A program made the translations under genes and the position numbers. Under the pieces are notes generated by a model. That model had not been told where the DNA came from. It worked only from the letters and a program-made list of their open reading frames with translations, and did no database searches. From Cohnella sp. OV330 (lineage in GTDB: Bacteria > Bacillota > Bacilli > Paenibacillales > Paenibacillaceae), in the NCBI RefSeq assembly GCF_900112065.1, contig NZ_FOKE01000005.1, positions 434,001 through 498,000 on the forward strand: a stretch of 64,000 nucleotides of DNA, given 5' to 3'. Each line of letters opens with the position of its first letter. Positions within the stretch are counted from its first letter, which is position 1. This document shows, in pieces, positions 63,493-64,000 of the stretch.

Positions 63493-64000
63493 TCACAGCG
63501 CGATTTTCTCATACACCTGCCAGTCCAGCTCTATCGTTGCCTGCTTAAGCTGCTCGTCGATCCATCTCTCATAATTCGTTTCGCCCTTTTGCTCCAGCAG
63601 CCGCTGCTTGAGGGCGAGAACCGCGTTTGCGACGACATATTGGTAATAAGCCGATTCGCTTAATTCGCGAGGACCGAAGATGACCTGGCCGGCGGCAACC
63701 CGCCTGGCGCGTTCCCGGTTCTCAGTCTCCCACGCTTGGAGAAAGGCGTCATAACCGACTGCGGCATGAAGTCCCGCCTCAACGGCTGCTTGTTCGCGAA
63801 TCCGATCTTCCTCCAGGAGACGCAGCGTCGCTTCCTTCAGCCTCTCAAGCGATGATTTTCCGCCGCAGGATGCGCTCCAAAATTTCGGTTCGTTGGGATC
63901 CAGGCCGTAAGTCTGCTGGCAGTACGTCATCATCTCCCCGCGCAGCCTCGGCATCCGGGCTTTAAACTCCTTCAGTGTCACAGCCTCGCCGTTCACCAGC
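63493..64000 (-). CDS. Partial PrsA/SurA-like peptidyl-prolyl isomerase domain protein
   Basis: The window cuts the 5' end; the visible part is the C-terminal ~168 residues. The segment LVNGEAVTLKEFKARMPRLRG is the usual start of a SurA_N/PrsA-like chaperone core, and the rest is helical. No rotamase domain follows: the protein ends after about 165 residues. Upstream signal or lipobox cannot be seen. Confidence 0.65.
   Translation of the reverse strand, partial: LVNGEAVTLKEFKARMPRLRGEMMTYCQQTYGLDPNEPKFWSASCGGKSSLERLKEATLRLLEEDRIREQAAVEAGLHAAVGYDAFLQAWETENRERARRVAAGQVIFGPRELSESAYYQYVVANAVLALKQRLLEQKGETNYERWIDEQLKQATIELDWQVYEKIAL

Overview
The window reads as a Firmicutes chromosome of the Paenibacillaceae type (Paenibacillus or Cohnella). 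Strong GGAGG ribosome sites, a moderately high GC content, a spore-protein gene (sspI), a SinR/SinI pair, a Spo0A box and the bacE/bacF/yhbD block all point that way. No rRNA, tRNA, CRISPR array or insertion sequence was seen.

Layout. 1-300 holds a ~91-bp direct repeat and a terminator. 304-3338 (minus) is a uronate-catabolism operon, kduI-deoR-kduD-eda. 3493-9707 (plus) is a paeninodin-type lasso-peptide operon: cyclase, precursor, HPr-kinase-like peptide kinase, RRE protein, leader peptidase and ABC exporter. Its last gene, translationally coupled by ATGA, is a clear sinR orthologue. Convergent to it at 9744-9896 is a sinI-like antirepressor whose promoter region carries Spo0A-box sequences. 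10209-32026 (minus, apart from one plus-strand acetyltransferase) is a large exopolysaccharide locus. One block encodes a chain-length regulator, a tyrosine kinase, a sugar dehydratase, GalU, several glycosyltransferases, an EpsG polymerase, a priming transferase and an aminotransferase. A second block encodes a nucleotidyltransferase, four glycosyltransferases, a pyruvyltransferase, a GH105-like hydrolase and a flippase. 32184-41376 adds a YkuE-like phosphoesterase, two paralogous beta-helix proteins, a secreted NDKG-repeat protein, and an acyl-ligase/acyltransferase pair. 41464-64000 is mostly ordinary chromosome: SpoU methyltransferase, Ktr, sspI, phnM, an SMI1/TPR immunity-like protein, a Gfo/Idh oxidoreductase, a TrxB-like flavoprotein, prfC, two MFS pumps, bactofilins, two FAD oxidoreductases with a divergent LacI regulator, and a partial PrsA-like gene.

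How it fits together. A 16-bp palindrome, GTTCTTTATAAAGAAC, or a close variant lies at the promoters of the lasso operon, the first EPS gene, the second EPS block, the dehydratase gene and the acyl-ligase gene. Its halves match the known SinR half-site GTTCTYT. The window therefore suggests one switch (Spo0A to SinI, acting on SinR) that governs both a phosphorylated lasso peptide and the biofilm matrix, with the repressor encoded inside the lasso operon. The genes are seen directly, the motif match is to established SinR biology, and the regulon itself is inference.
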